DNA from: Candidatus Woesearchaeota archaeon
GTDB lineage: Archaea > Nanobdellota > Nanobdellia > Woesearchaeales > SM23-78
DNA length: 41,578 nucleotides
Direction of reading: 5' to 3'
Assembly: GCA_016935175.1 (NCBI GenBank)
Contig: JAFGRK010000014.1
Span: 1 to 41,578 of the forward strand
The notes beneath the pieces are model-generated. The model did no database searches and was not told the DNA's origin. It was given only the letters and a program-made list of their open reading frames with translations. The position numbers and the translations under genes were made by a program. Of this stretch, positions 1-7,044 are shown piece after piece; within the stretch, counting starts at the first letter, position 1, and every line of letters starts with the position of its first letter.

Positions 1-27
1 ATATTTATATATTCTCTAGTAAATACT

Positions 28-1158
28 TTGAGAGTGGAAAAGAAAGTAATTTTGATATTTATAATATTGTTTAGTTTCATGTTAATTGGATGTCAAAATG
101 AATTAGTTTGTAATCGACCATATATGGTTAAAGGGATTGAATGTTGTTTAGATCAAAATAGCAACGCCATTTGTGATGTAGATGAAGTAAATATTAATCT
201 AAATGCCAGAGATATAATTGAGTTAACAGGAGATAGTATTTATTTAGTTGAAACTAGATGTGATTATTTGTGGACTACTCCTATTTATGATATTATCCTC
301 CCTAGTTCTCCATCTCTAGAATTTACAGTTGATTTAGTAGAAACTGATAAGGTAATAAAAGAAGATGACATCTCTTATTTTAATGGAGCAGGATTCATTT
401 TAAACAATAAATTGTATTCAAGTAATCATTTGACTACTTGTGACGATGAATATTATGAAGATTACGTTAAATATGCTTTAGAAGACTTAACTAATGCTTA
501 TGAATTAGGATATTATCTACATTATGAAGATCTCATGGATTTTGTTGAAGAGGATACTTTTAACGATCAAGTTAATAGGATTTATAATTATTATTATGAT
601 TACTGGGAGATTACAAGAGAGGATGTCGAGGACTATTTGACGAATATTTATGCCTATTATCTTTCGGATTCTGTTAACGTTAAAACAGCAGATTCAGAAG
701 TTTTAGCATATCATAAAGAAGATGGATATGTTAATCCCATTGAGGTTTCATTTAAATCTAGAGGCGAAGATTTCCCTGGAAGAGATTATTTAATCATGGA
801 GATTAATAATCCGAAAAATAGTTTAGAGAGTTCGAGTGACATATCTATTGGTGAGGACATCTTCATTATAGGTTATCCATCAGTAAAAATAATAGATGAA
901 GAAGAGGGGCTGGAATGGGATGAGGATTATAATCCTGTTGATGATCATGAAGATATGAGTATTACCAAAGGGATTATCAGTTCAAAAACAACTACTGAAG
1001 ATGGGGTCTTATATTATGTTTTAGATATAACTGCAGATTTCGGAACTAGTGGAGGGCCTGTGTTAAATTCTAAAGGTGAAGTTTTAGGGATTATGACTGC
1101 CGGTTCTTTAGATGGAATACAAATTAATTATATGCTTCCATTAAGTGAGATAGAATGA
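28..1158 (+). CDS. Trypsin-like serine protease lipoprotein
   Basis: Predicted secreted, lipid-anchored serine endopeptidase. A hydrophobic signal (residues 7-21) ends in the lipobox-like LIGC with Cys22. Residues 39-53 form a Cys/Asp-rich CCLDQNSNAICDVDE stretch. The chymotrypsin-fold triad can be read as His134 (SSNHLTT), Asp253 (RDYLIMEI) and Ser341 in GTSGGP, followed by GEVLGIM as in HtrA/DegP-type proteases. About 120 acidic, Tyr-rich residues sit between His and Asp, much more than in ordinary family members. No PDZ domain is seen. TTG at 28 is the first start, with GTG at 34 as alternative; the gene begins near the window edge and upstream context is missing. The DNA is much more AT-rich than most of the window, suggesting a different history. 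Family call is firm, substrate unknown. Confidence 0.8.
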   Translation: MRVEKKVILIFIILFSFMLIGCQNELVCNRPYMVKGIECCLDQNSNAICDVDEVNINLNARDIIELTGDSIYLVETRCDYLWTTPIYDIILPSSPSLEFTVDLVETDKVIKEDDISYFNGAGFILNNKLYSSNHLTTCDDEYYEDYVKYALEDLTNAYELGYYLHYEDLMDFVEEDTFNDQVNRIYNYYYDYWEITREDVEDYLTNIYAYYLSDSVNVKTADSEVLAYHKEDGYVNPIEVSFKSRGEDFPGRDYLIMEINNPKNSLESSSDISIGEDIFIIGYPSVKIIDEEEGLEWDEDYNPVDDHEDMSITKGIISSKTTTEDGVLYYVLDITADFGTSGGPVLNSKGEVLGIMTAGSLDGIQINYMLPLSEIE

Positions 1159-1467
1159 GTGGAAATACTAAAAATGCAGTTATTAAAACCATCTGAAGCA
1201 AAATTCATAGGGAAAATTTTCTTATTCTTTTTTGGTTTATCTAATATGATTCCTAACAGATATAGCATTTATGATAAAATAATTTCATTAATAGAACCAT
1301 CAATTACTCCGGAAAATATTTTTTATCAAAGTTTATCATTGTTGATATTAATATTCCATTTATTGAGATTGGTAATATTCGCATTAACTTTTTGGGAATT
1401 TGTTGATACAATAAAATATGGAATTCATTATAATGTTTTTAGATTGCGAGATTTGTTATCAAAGTAA
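1159..1467 (+). CDS. Small membrane protein, unknown
   Basis: A short protein of 102 residues from GTG 1159, which directly abuts the TGA of the protease gene, or 97 residues from ATG 1174 (MQLLKPSEAKF). Two hydrophobic stretches are visible: roughly residues 18-33 (IFLFFFGLSNMI) and 58-78 (SLSLLILIFHLLRLVIFAL). The end is short and basic. It shares the AT-rich composition of the protease and is probably cotranscribed with it, so it may assist or anchor that protease, but this is only context. I do not recognise a family. Confidence 0.55.
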   Translation: MEILKMQLLKPSEAKFIGKIFLFFFGLSNMIPNRYSIYDKIISLIEPSITPENIFYQSLSLLILIFHLLRLVIFALTFWEFVDTIKYGIHYNVFRLRDLLSK

Positions 1468-1588
1468 TAATCTTCCCATATAACTCCTAATCATAAGAAA
1501 AAATTTGGATCCTACAGAAGACATCACCGTTAAGAAGTATCAGTTCATTTTTATCATCGTTAAAAGTAACTCAAAAACCGGATTCATC

Positions 1589-2566
1589 TCACTTCACTTG
1601 GAACTCTCCTTTTAGCACGTCCCTGTAGATGGAGTTGCCCTGGACTAGTTCCTGTGCATAGAAGAAGGCGTTGCCGAGGGCGTGCTGGCCGGGCTCCTTG
1701 GTTTCTTTAATCCTGTAGGATTCCTCTGCATCCATTAATGCCTTTGCCTTTATAATGCTTGGATATGCCTTTATGCCTAGCTTTTCTGAAACCCATGTAT
1801 ATGCTGACTTAAGCTCAGCTAGGTCTTGCAGGTTGATATGGCAATGAATGAATGCAGGGTTCTCTTTTAGCATGGCATACTTTAAGGCTAGTTGCCTTGT
1901 CGTGCCTCGAGCATGCCCTTCAATAAAGGCTTTTTGCTTGGGTTCCATTAGGTTAATGCCTTTCACACCTTGCACATGGTGCGTGTATTCATGGGCTAGC
2001 TTTATTATGGAAGGCACTTGCCTTGTGCTGGTGATGATTATTTGTCTGTAAAGGCAGTCATAGCTTGCCTCATTGAGGGTTCTTACTCTATGCTCCTGCA
2101 AAGTATCTTTCAGTCCTGCAGAGCCAAGGGCGATAGTGCCTAGCGACACCATTCCTTTCAAAATGGCTTCTCCAGAAATTCCTGTGCCCAGCATGTATTC
2201 TAAAGTGTTGCTTCCTAGAAAGCTTCCTATACATGCTAAAATGCCTGAGTGCAAATACCCGTATGCTAACCCTTTATTTTCCTTTATGGTGCCTAGAAAT
2301 CCCTGTTGGTAAACCTCAGGCTGCCTTATCCATTTTACTTCTAAGAACGCGTCCACTTCCTTTTTTATCCCTGGAAATTCTTGCTTAGCTTCATCCAAGC
2401 CTAGCTTTGGGCCATAATCCAGTCGCTTGCCAAAAATCCTCCTTAAGTCTTCCAGCCTTTGTGAGTCTATGGCTATTATGTGCTCTAGCCTTTGCACCTG
2501 CTCCTTGTGCATAAGCGTGCTTATGATATCCTTTTCTGCAATAACTGTGGGTTTTGGCTCGTCCAT
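1589..2566 (-). CDS. Putative zinc metalloprotease (HExxH) of unknown family
   Basis: A 325-residue protein with the zincin motif HEYTH at residues 192-196 (IIKLAHEYTHHVQG) and a plausible third ligand Glu216 in FIEGHARG, a gluzincin-like spacing. A Gly/Ala-rich hydrophobic section around residues 100-150 could be one or two membrane segments (LHSGILACIGSFLGS and ILKGMVSLGTIALGSAGL), so the protein may be membrane attached. The N-terminal third is charged and helical. It stands alone, on the opposite strand to both neighbours. Base composition matches the main part of the window. Metal-dependent peptidase activity is inferred only from the motif; I cannot assign a named family. Confidence 0.65.
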   Translation of the reverse strand: MDEPKPTVIAEKDIISTLMHKEQVQRLEHIIAIDSQRLEDLRRIFGKRLDYGPKLGLDEAKQEFPGIKKEVDAFLEVKWIRQPEVYQQGFLGTIKENKGLAYGYLHSGILACIGSFLGSNTLEYMLGTGISGEAILKGMVSLGTIALGSAGLKDTLQEHRVRTLNEASYDCLYRQIIITSTRQVPSIIKLAHEYTHHVQGVKGINLMEPKQKAFIEGHARGTTRQLALKYAMLKENPAFIHCHINLQDLAELKSAYTWVSEKLGIKAYPSIIKAKALMDAEESYRIKETKEPGQHALGNAFFYAQELVQGNSIYRDVLKGEFQVK

Positions 2567-2670
2567 TCATGGCTTGACGCAGCGATTATTTATAAACTTT
2601 TCGTATTTTAATCACTAAAGAGTGGTTATTTTATTGGGGCTTCAGAGAGCACTCTCGTCGAGAAACCCAA

Positions 2671-2689
2671 AACCCAAACATTTAAAAAC
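2671..2689 (+). promoter_or_regulatory. BRE/TATA promoter for a structured RNA
   Basis: AACCCAAACATTTAAAAAC matches the BRE/TATA form seen at 5502, 13679, 16031 and 31294 before real genes. No convincing ORF follows. The expected start, about 25 nt beyond the TATA centre, falls near 2710, where the first stem of the predicted RNA begins. Confidence 0.5.
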
Positions 2690-2710
2690 CCTGGAAAACT
2701 ACCTAAAAAC

Positions 2711-2792
2711 AAGCCCGGCACAGAGTTGCTCATGCGAGCCTGAGCGCAAAGCTCTTGGCAATGAGCATTGTGAGTTAGTGTTGGGCTACAAC
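2711..2792 (+). ncRNA. Candidate structured ncRNA, H/ACA-like fold
   Basis: A 10-bp stem AGCCCGGCAC/GTGTTGGGCT (2712-2721 with 2778-2787, two G-U pairs) is followed directly by the trinucleotide ACA (2788-2790). Above it an internal loop (AGAGT on one side, TTGTGAGTTA on the other) leads to a 7-bp stem TGCTCAT/ATGAGCA (2727-2733 with 2761-2767), then a short GAGC-GCAAA-GCTC hairpin. A lower stem, an unpaired pocket, an upper stem and an ACA box right after the lower stem is the layout of archaeal H/ACA guide RNAs. A clear kink-turn is not visible. The upper hairpin resembles one of the repeat modules at 21469 and 30577, so it could instead be a diverged repeat. Confidence 0.35.
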
Positions 2793-3190
2793 GCTTATAT
2801 TATATTCAATATATAGGTTAAGCAAAGGACAACGAAAGGCAAGAAAGGACAGGCACACAAGCTGTTCATTAATACTCACTTTATTTCCACAAAATATTTG
2901 TAGGATAAGAAGAAAGGATTTATTTAGGAAAGCAAAGAGGGATTGGGGAAATAACAGAAAAGCGTGCTTGTTCTTAAGAAAAATTAGGTTAAAAAGAAAA
3001 AGGAAGAAAAGAAAGGGCAAACATATTTGCTTGTTACACCATGTTCACAGATATCAATACCGAACATTCATTGTATTTAAGGTTGGTACTAGCAGATAGG
3101 ATAAGCTCTTTCTAAAGCCAGTAAAAAAAAGCCCCGCCGGCACTTGAGGCGCACTAAGTTAACGTTTTGTTTTTGTGCTCGCTCACGATG
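2793..3190. other. Intergenic, purine-rich, no convincing gene
   Basis: The + strand from about 2820 to 3020 is strongly purine-biased (AAGGAAAGAAGG-like runs), which produces a long but unconvincing minus-strand ORF of Phe/Leu-rich composition. From 3113 it carries one copy of the repeat that also follows dnaG. Nothing else is supported. Confidence 0.4.
3113..3154 (+). repeat. Direct repeat flanking dnaG, left copy
   Basis: TAAAGCCAGTAA, an A-run, then GCCCCGCCGG...GAGGCGCA. It parallels TAAAGCAGTAA-GGCCCGCCGC...GAGGCGCA at 4592-4627 just after dnaG. CGCC and GGCG in each copy can pair into a short hairpin. Confidence 0.5.
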
Positions 3191-3195
3191 TTCGC

Positions 3196-3210
3196 GAGGT
3201 TTATAATTAA
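3196..3210 (+). promoter_or_regulatory. Promoter of the dnaG leader
   Basis: GAGGTTTATAATTAA contains a TATA box at about 3200-3208. The expected transcription start is about 3227-3232, so the mRNA would begin at or just before the ATG of the 20-codon leader ORF at 3233. Confidence 0.5.
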
Positions 3211-3232
3211 ATTTAATGAAAGGTGATTAAAA

Positions 3233-3295
3233 ATGGCAACGACAAAAATCTTCGGATTTTTGGGTTGCCAAAATTACCTAATAGAGATAAAATAG
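3233..3295 (+). CDS. Possible dnaG leader peptide, 20 codons
   Basis: ATG 3233 opens a 20-codon ORF (MATTKIFGFLGCQNYLIEIK) ending at TAG 3293-3295, preceded by GAAAGGTGATT like the dnaG ribosome binding site. It is out of frame with dnaG and stops 14 nt before its TTG. Two strong hairpins overlap it: 3243-3262 lies inside the ORF, and the 5' arm of the hairpin that covers the dnaG start lies in its last third. Ribosomes on this ORF would open that second hairpin, so it may act as a translational leader. Real translation is unproven. Confidence 0.35.
   Translation: MATTKIFGFLGCQNYLIEIK
3243..3262 (+). promoter_or_regulatory. UUCG hairpin in the dnaG leader
   Basis: CAAAAATC-TTCG-GATTTTTG is a perfect 8-bp stem with a C(UUCG)G tetraloop, an exceptionally stable RNA loop. 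With the following GGTTGCC it resembles the repeat hairpin CAAAAGC-CTTA-GCTTTTG-TTGCC at 24562. Confidence 0.6.
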
Positions 3296-3316
3296 ATAGG
3301 TGATTAATTTTGGCAA
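3265..3316 (+). promoter_or_regulatory. Hairpin covering the dnaG RBS and start codon
   Basis: TTGCCAAAATTA (3265-3276) is perfectly complementary to TAATTTTGGCAA (3305-3316). CCTA (3277-3280) can add pairs with TAGG (3297-3300), bulging TGAT. The stem buries the ribosome binding site AGGTGAT (3298-3304) and the TTG start (3310-3312) of dnaG, so it should limit initiation unless opened by a ribosome, a protein or temperature. Confidence 0.55.
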
Positions 3317-4590
3317 AGATAGCACAAGTGTCAGCGAAGTACATAGTACACGCAGAGATCCAGATTGACGGAGTAGTAGACAGGCCAGACGTCATCGGAG
3401 CAATATTTGGCCAGACAGAAGGGCTCCTGGGAGCAGACCTTGAGCTAAGGGAGCTGCAAAGGAGCGGAAGGATAGGAAGGATAGAGGTCAACATCGAGAC
3501 CAGGGGAGGCAAGTCCTCAGGAGTCATCATCATCCCAAGCTCACTGGACAAGGCAGAGACAGTTATAGTCGCAGCAAGCCTTGAGATAATCCAGAGGATA
3601 GGCCCTTGCAACGCCAAGATAAAAGTAGTCAAGATAGAGGACGTAAGGGTTTCTAAGCGGCAGTTCGTGGTTGACAGGGCAAAAGAGCTATTGAAGACCC
3701 TCATGGAGTCTGTGATGCCAGACAGCCAGGAATTAGCAGATGAAGTGTCCTACGCAGTAAGAGTGATGGAAGCTCAGGAATACGGCAAGGATAGGCTACC
3801 AGCAGGCCCAGCAGTTGATGAGAGCGACGAGGTCATAATAGTGGAAGGAAGGGCAGATGTGCTCAACCTGCTCAAGCACGGCTTCAAGAACGTGATAGCC
3901 ATGAACGGCACCAATGTCCCAGAGACCATAATCGAGCTGACCAAGAAGAAGACAGTGACTGCATTTGTTGACGGTGACAGGGGAGGAGACCTGATAATCA
4001 AGGAGCTAGGCGAAGTCGCAGAGCTGGACTTTGTGACCAAGGCGCCAGACGGCAAGGAAGTCGAGGAATTGACCAAGAAAGAGATACACAAAGCCTTGAG
4101 GAACAGGGTAGCCTTTGAACAAGCCAAGACAGAGATACAGTCTGGAGCAGACAGGGATGACAGGAGAGATGACCGAAGGCAGCAGCAAGGCAGGGACCAC
4201 AGGGATTACAGGGACAACCGAGGAGACAGGAGACCCCAGCAGCAAAGGCCCATGCAGCAGCAACAGCCTCCGCCAACAGGAGGCAAGCCCAAAGAAGCAA
4301 CTCCAAAAGAGAAGGAAGCCTTTGGGGCCATGCTTGAAGACCTGATAGGCACAAGAGGAGCCTATATATTGGATGAGAAGCTTAACATCCTGGGCAAAGT
4401 GCCTTTCTCAGAAGTGCAAGGCACCATCAAGAGCTTGCGCTCAGGCATATACGCTGTGGTGTTTGACGGCATCATAGATAAGGATATCCTCATGACAGCA
4501 GAAAGGGCATATGTAAGCTTCCTAGTGGCCATGGACACCAAGCTCAAGAGCACAGGCAGGGTAGCGATACTCACCAGCGATGACCTTTAA
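3310..4590 (+). CDS. dnaG: Archaeal DnaG-like primase
   Basis: Archaeal DnaG, a TOPRIM protein linked to RNA primer synthesis and, in several archaea, to the exosome. The N-terminus with [20 protein letters not shown] and GQTEGLLG (residues 12-41) is typical. The TOPRIM core shows the catalytic Glu179 in [11 protein letters not shown] and the DxD pair Asp221/Asp223 in [10 protein letters not shown]. Residues 280-335 are a low-complexity Arg/Asp/Gln/Pro linker, then a conserved C-terminal domain ([20 protein letters not shown]). At 426 residues it has normal family length. The start is TTG 3310, since no ATG occurs nearby and homology begins here. That start and its ribosome binding site are buried in a hairpin preceded by a possible leader ORF. 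It is monocistronic and flanked by a short direct repeat on both sides. Confidence 0.95.
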   Translation: MAKIAQVSAKYIVHAEIQIDGVVDRPDVIGAIFGQTEGLLGADLELRELQRSGRIGRIEVNIETRGGKSSGVIIIPSSLDKAETVIVAASLEIIQRIGPCNAKIKVVKIEDVRVSKRQFVVDRAKELLKTLMESVMPDSQELADEVSYAVRVMEAQEYGKDRLPAGPAVDESDEVIIVEGRADVLNLLKHGFKNVIAMNGTNVPETIIELTKKKTVTAFVDGDRGGDLIIKELGEVAELDFVTKAPDGKEVEELTKKEIHKALRNRVAFEQAKTEIQSGADRDDRRDDRRQQQGRDHRDYRDNRGDRRPQQQRPMQQQQPPPTGGKPKEATPKEKEAFGAMLEDLIGTRGAYILDEKLNILGKVPFSEVQGTIKSLRSGIYAVVFDGIIDKDILMTAERAYVSFLVAMDTKLKSTGRVAILTSDDL

Positions 4591-4591
4591 G

Positions 4592-4627
4592 TAAAGCAGT
4601 AAGGCCCGCCGCCGAATGAGGCGCAAA
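4592..4627 (+). repeat. Direct repeat flanking dnaG, right copy
   Basis: TAAAGCAGTAA-GGCCCGCCGC-N6-AGGCGCAAA begins 1 nt after the dnaG stop codon. A compact version, AGGCCCGCCGCAGGCGCAAA without the spacer, lies on the minus strand at 30661-30680. Confidence 0.5.
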
Positions 4628-4628
4628 T

Positions 4629-4675
4629 TATTTTCAAATTTTTTACAAATTTTTTCATTTATTCTTTTTGATTAT
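4629..4675 (+). terminator. T-rich terminator after dnaG
   Basis: Successive runs CAAATTTTTTAC, CAAATTTTTTC and TTCTTTTTG follow dnaG. Oligo-T tracts without need of a hairpin are the usual archaeal termination signal. Confidence 0.6.
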
Positions 4676-4746
4676 CAACTTCTATTAGCGAAACGTAAAT
4701 ATTATTTGTCCCCTCAATCGCCGCAAGGGCCAAACTTTTCCACTAC

Positions 4747-4758
4747 CTTTTTATATCC
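4747..4758 (+). promoter_or_regulatory. TATA box of the RIO kinase gene
   Basis: CTTTTTATATCC lies about 25 nt before ATG 4778, fitting a leaderless transcript; no ribosome binding site is seen. Confidence 0.55.
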
Positions 4759-4777
4759 ATTTCAATTCTGATGATGC

Positions 4778-5485
4778 ATGCCCCGTGAATCACGAGAGGA
4801 ATGGAAGACTTACAAGAACGTGTTTGACCAGGCAGCGCTCTTGAACCTTGAGAAGCTTAGGAGCGAAGGGCACTTTGATGAGCTAGTAAGCCCAATAGCC
4901 CTTGGAAAAGAAGCTAACATCTTCACTGCAAGAAAAGGCGAAGACCTACTCATTGTCAAGATTTACCGCCTTGAGAACTGCAACTTCAACCAGATGTACC
5001 GCTATATCTCCCCTGACCCTAGGTTTGCAGGCTTGAAGAAGCGCAGGCGGCTGATAATATTTGCCTGGGTGCAGAGAGAGTACAGGAACCTGCTAAAAGC
5101 AAGGGAAGCCATACGCGTGCCTATGCCTATTGCAATCAAAGATAATGTTTTAGTCATGGAATTCATAGGCAGAAAAGATAGGCCTGCCCTTAAGCTAAAA
5201 GATGACCACCCGAGCAACCCAAAGGAATTCTTTGGCAAGACCGTCAAATGCATCAAGTCGCTCTACAACGCCGGGCTTATCCATGCAGACTTATCAGAGT
5301 TCAACATCCTTAACTTTGAGGAAGAGCCAGTGTTCATAGACCTGAGCCAGACCACCATGGCTGCTCACCCTCAAGCGCATGAATTCCTGGAGAGGGACGT
5401 GCATAATGTTGTGAAGTTCTTCAAGAAGCTAGGGGTCAAGGCTGATGAGAAGGAAGTGCTTGAAAGCGTTATAAAGAATAAATAG
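4778..5485 (+). CDS. rio1: RIO1-type serine protein kinase
   Basis: Atypical protein kinase/ATPase of the RIO family, which acts in maturation of the small ribosomal subunit. The 235 residues are almost all kinase domain: nucleotide loop GKEANIF (43-49), ATP-binding Lys61 in IVKIY, catalytic Asp171 in HADLSEFNIL and metal-binding Asp188 in FIDLSQ. The basic segment KKRRRLIIFAWVQREYRNL matches RIO1 rather than RIO2, and there is no N-terminal winged helix as in RIO2. The start ATG 4778 is chosen from the TATA spacing. The next gene encodes a Pno1-type KH protein that works in the same pathway, but it has its own promoter. Confidence 0.93.
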   Translation: MPRESREEWKTYKNVFDQAALLNLEKLRSEGHFDELVSPIALGKEANIFTARKGEDLLIVKIYRLENCNFNQMYRYISPDPRFAGLKKRRRLIIFAWVQREYRNLLKAREAIRVPMPIAIKDNVLVMEFIGRKDRPALKLKDDHPSNPKEFFGKTVKCIKSLYNAGLIHADLSEFNILNFEEEPVFIDLSQTTMAAHPQAHEFLERDVHNVVKFFKKLGVKADEKEVLESVIKNK

Positions 5486-5501
5486 CTTTTCAATCTAGCA
5501 T

Positions 5502-5517
5502 ACAAACATTTATAAAA
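5502..5517 (+). promoter_or_regulatory. BRE/TATA box of the KH protein gene
   Basis: ACAAACATTTATAAAA lies about 25-30 nt before ATG 5539, which suggests a leaderless mRNA. Confidence 0.6.
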
Positions 5518-5538
5518 AAAATCTGTCTCCGCTCGTTT

Positions 5539-6177
5539 ATGCCTAGGAAAAAGAAGCAGGAGGAGATGATTGAGCCAGGTGATGAGCCTGAGGCAGAGTA
5601 TAATGACAATTACTCAGCTATAGGCTCTGGAGGCTCTGACTATTCTTACACCATCAGGATACCGAGGGATAGGATTGCTGCGCTCATAGGAGTTAAGGGC
5701 AAGGACAAGAAAGAGCTTGAGGAATGCTCCAAGGCAAAGATTAATGTTGACTCGCAGGAAGGTGACGTCACTATTTCTGGAAGGGATGCTGTAAGCCTTT
5801 ACACCCTCAGGGAAGTCATACTTGCCATTGCCAGGGGGTTCAGCCCTGAAACTGCAAGATTATTGCTCAAGGCTGATTACATGCTTGAGATCATCAACCT
5901 AAAGGATTATGGGCTTGACAACAAGAACAAGCTTGCAAGAGTAAAATCCAGGGTCATTGGCACTGGAGGAAAGGCCCGGAGGGTTATTGAGGAGCTCACA
6001 GGAGCCTCATTGAGCGTTTATGGCAAGACCATAAGCATCATTGGCGAGTGTTCCCAGGTGCCTTATGCCAAGAGAGCTATTGAGCTGCTGATTAAGGGAA
6101 GCATGCATGCGACTGTCTTCAAATGGCTTGAGAACCAGAAGAGAAAGGAGAGAAGGGAGCGACAAGAGGCTTGGTGA
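5539..6177 (+). CDS. Pno1/Dim2-type KH-domain ribosome assembly protein
   Basis: RNA-binding protein of the archaeal Pno1 (Dim2/Rrp20) family, an 18S/16S rRNA processing factor that binds near the 3' end of the rRNA. Residues 1-33 are charged and probably disordered. KH domain 1 (about 35-100) has GxxG = GVKG at 51-54 (RIAALIGVKGKDKKELEE). KH domain 2 (about 115-190) has GTGG at 141-144 (SRVIGTGGKARRVIEELTGA). A basic tail (NQKRKERRERQEAW) ends the protein. The 212 residues fit the family. It follows rio1 by about 50 bp, consistent with a shared role in small-subunit biogenesis. Confidence 0.92.
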   Translation: MPRKKKQEEMIEPGDEPEAEYNDNYSAIGSGGSDYSYTIRIPRDRIAALIGVKGKDKKELEECSKAKINVDSQEGDVTISGRDAVSLYTLREVILAIARGFSPETARLLLKADYMLEIINLKDYGLDNKNKLARVKSRVIGTGGKARRVIEELTGASLSVYGKTISIIGECSQVPYAKRAIELLIKGSMHATVFKWLENQKRKERRERQEAW

Positions 6178-6217
6178 CTAAGGCAAGAGCAGATAAGCAG
6201 GATTAAAAAAAGGTGGC

Positions 6218-6904
6218 ATGATGAAGATACTTAACACTGAAAAAGAGGATTACCATGTGCACTCATTCAATTTCTCAGATGGCATGAGCGATGTTGATGA
6301 GCTAACCAAGTTTGCTGGCGAGATCGGCATGAAGAAGCTAGTGATAACAGACCATTCCCAGGCAGCTATTGAGGCCCATGGCGAGCCTAAGAAAGCTTCC
6401 AGGTCAATGCTTAAGGGCGAGAGGAGATGGTTTAATGTCTTCAATGATGTAGATGTGTCTTTCGGGGTTGAGGCTGACTTGCTTGATGAGGACGGCAGCA
6501 TCTGCGACCATATACAGGGAGTGAAGGGGGATTTTATAATCTTATCTTATCATGCCGAGGTTTTTAAGGGAGACCATAAGAAAATCACGCAGGCATTTGT
6601 CAATGCCATTGAAAAGCACCATGACAAGATCAACTGCATAGGGCATATATATGCTTTCATCAAGGGCACAGGCATTGACATAGCCAGGATTGTTGATTGC
6701 GCCAATAAATACAACGTACCTTTTGAGCTTAACTGCAGGTACATCACCAGCGGCAAGCACAAGGCAGATATGGACGCATTAAAGCTCATGCTATCAAAGG
6801 CAGATGCTATTTATGTGAACAGCGACGCCCACACATTATGGGAGCTTAGGGAGCTGAGGAAAAAAGGGTTTGAGTTCCTGAAAGAGAACGGTTATGTGAA
6901 ATAA
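6218..6904 (+). CDS. PHP-domain metal-dependent hydrolase
   Basis: Polymerase-and-histidinol-phosphatase family enzyme, expected to bind two or three metal ions and cleave phosphoesters. Motif 1 is DYHVHSFNFSDG (His13, His15), followed by TDHSQAA (Asp45, His46), ILSYHAE, CIGHIY and the last motif YVNSDAH. The size, 228 residues, matches single-domain PHP proteins. ATG 6218 follows a ribosome binding site AAAAAAGGTGGC with close spacing; ATG 6221 is the alternative. It may be cotranscribed with the KH gene 40 bp upstream. The substrate (histidinol phosphate, nucleotide or other) cannot be told from sequence. Confidence 0.85.
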   Translation: MMKILNTEKEDYHVHSFNFSDGMSDVDELTKFAGEIGMKKLVITDHSQAAIEAHGEPKKASRSMLKGERRWFNVFNDVDVSFGVEADLLDEDGSICDHIQGVKGDFIILSYHAEVFKGDHKKITQAFVNAIEKHHDKINCIGHIYAFIKGTGIDIARIVDCANKYNVPFELNCRYITSGKHKADMDALKLMLSKADAIYVNSDAHTLWELRELRKKGFEFLKENGYVK

Positions 6905-6948
6905 TTTTATGTGAAATAACCCAGCTAAATCTCCTGAAATTTTCGTTG

Positions 6949-6972
6949 TTTTACCATTTCTTTTCGTTTTTT
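6949..6972 (+). terminator. T-rich terminator after the PHP gene
   Basis: ACCATTTCTTTTCGTTTTTT follows the PHP gene and lies just before the top6 promoter. Confidence 0.5.
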
Positions 6973-6974
6973 GG

Positions 6975-6990
6975 GCAAACCTTTATAAAT
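6975..6990 (+). promoter_or_regulatory. Promoter of the top6B-top6A operon
   Basis: GCAAACCTTTATAAAT is a clear BRE/TATA pair. A start near 7010 would leave a leader of about 35 nt before ATG 7045. Confidence 0.6.
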
Positions 6991-7044
6991 AACTTATAAC
7001 CTTTTGAGAGTTGCAAATAAAATTGCAAACATAATTGTGCTAAA

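Noticed and set aside
2711-2792. tRNA gene
   Set aside because: No T-loop consensus, no 7-bp acceptor stem and no anticodon arm.
2622-3020. ORFs on both strands in the gap before dnaG
   Set aside because: The forward frame overlaps a structured RNA candidate and the reverse frame is Phe/Leu-rich only because the DNA is purine-biased; neither has a ribosome binding site.
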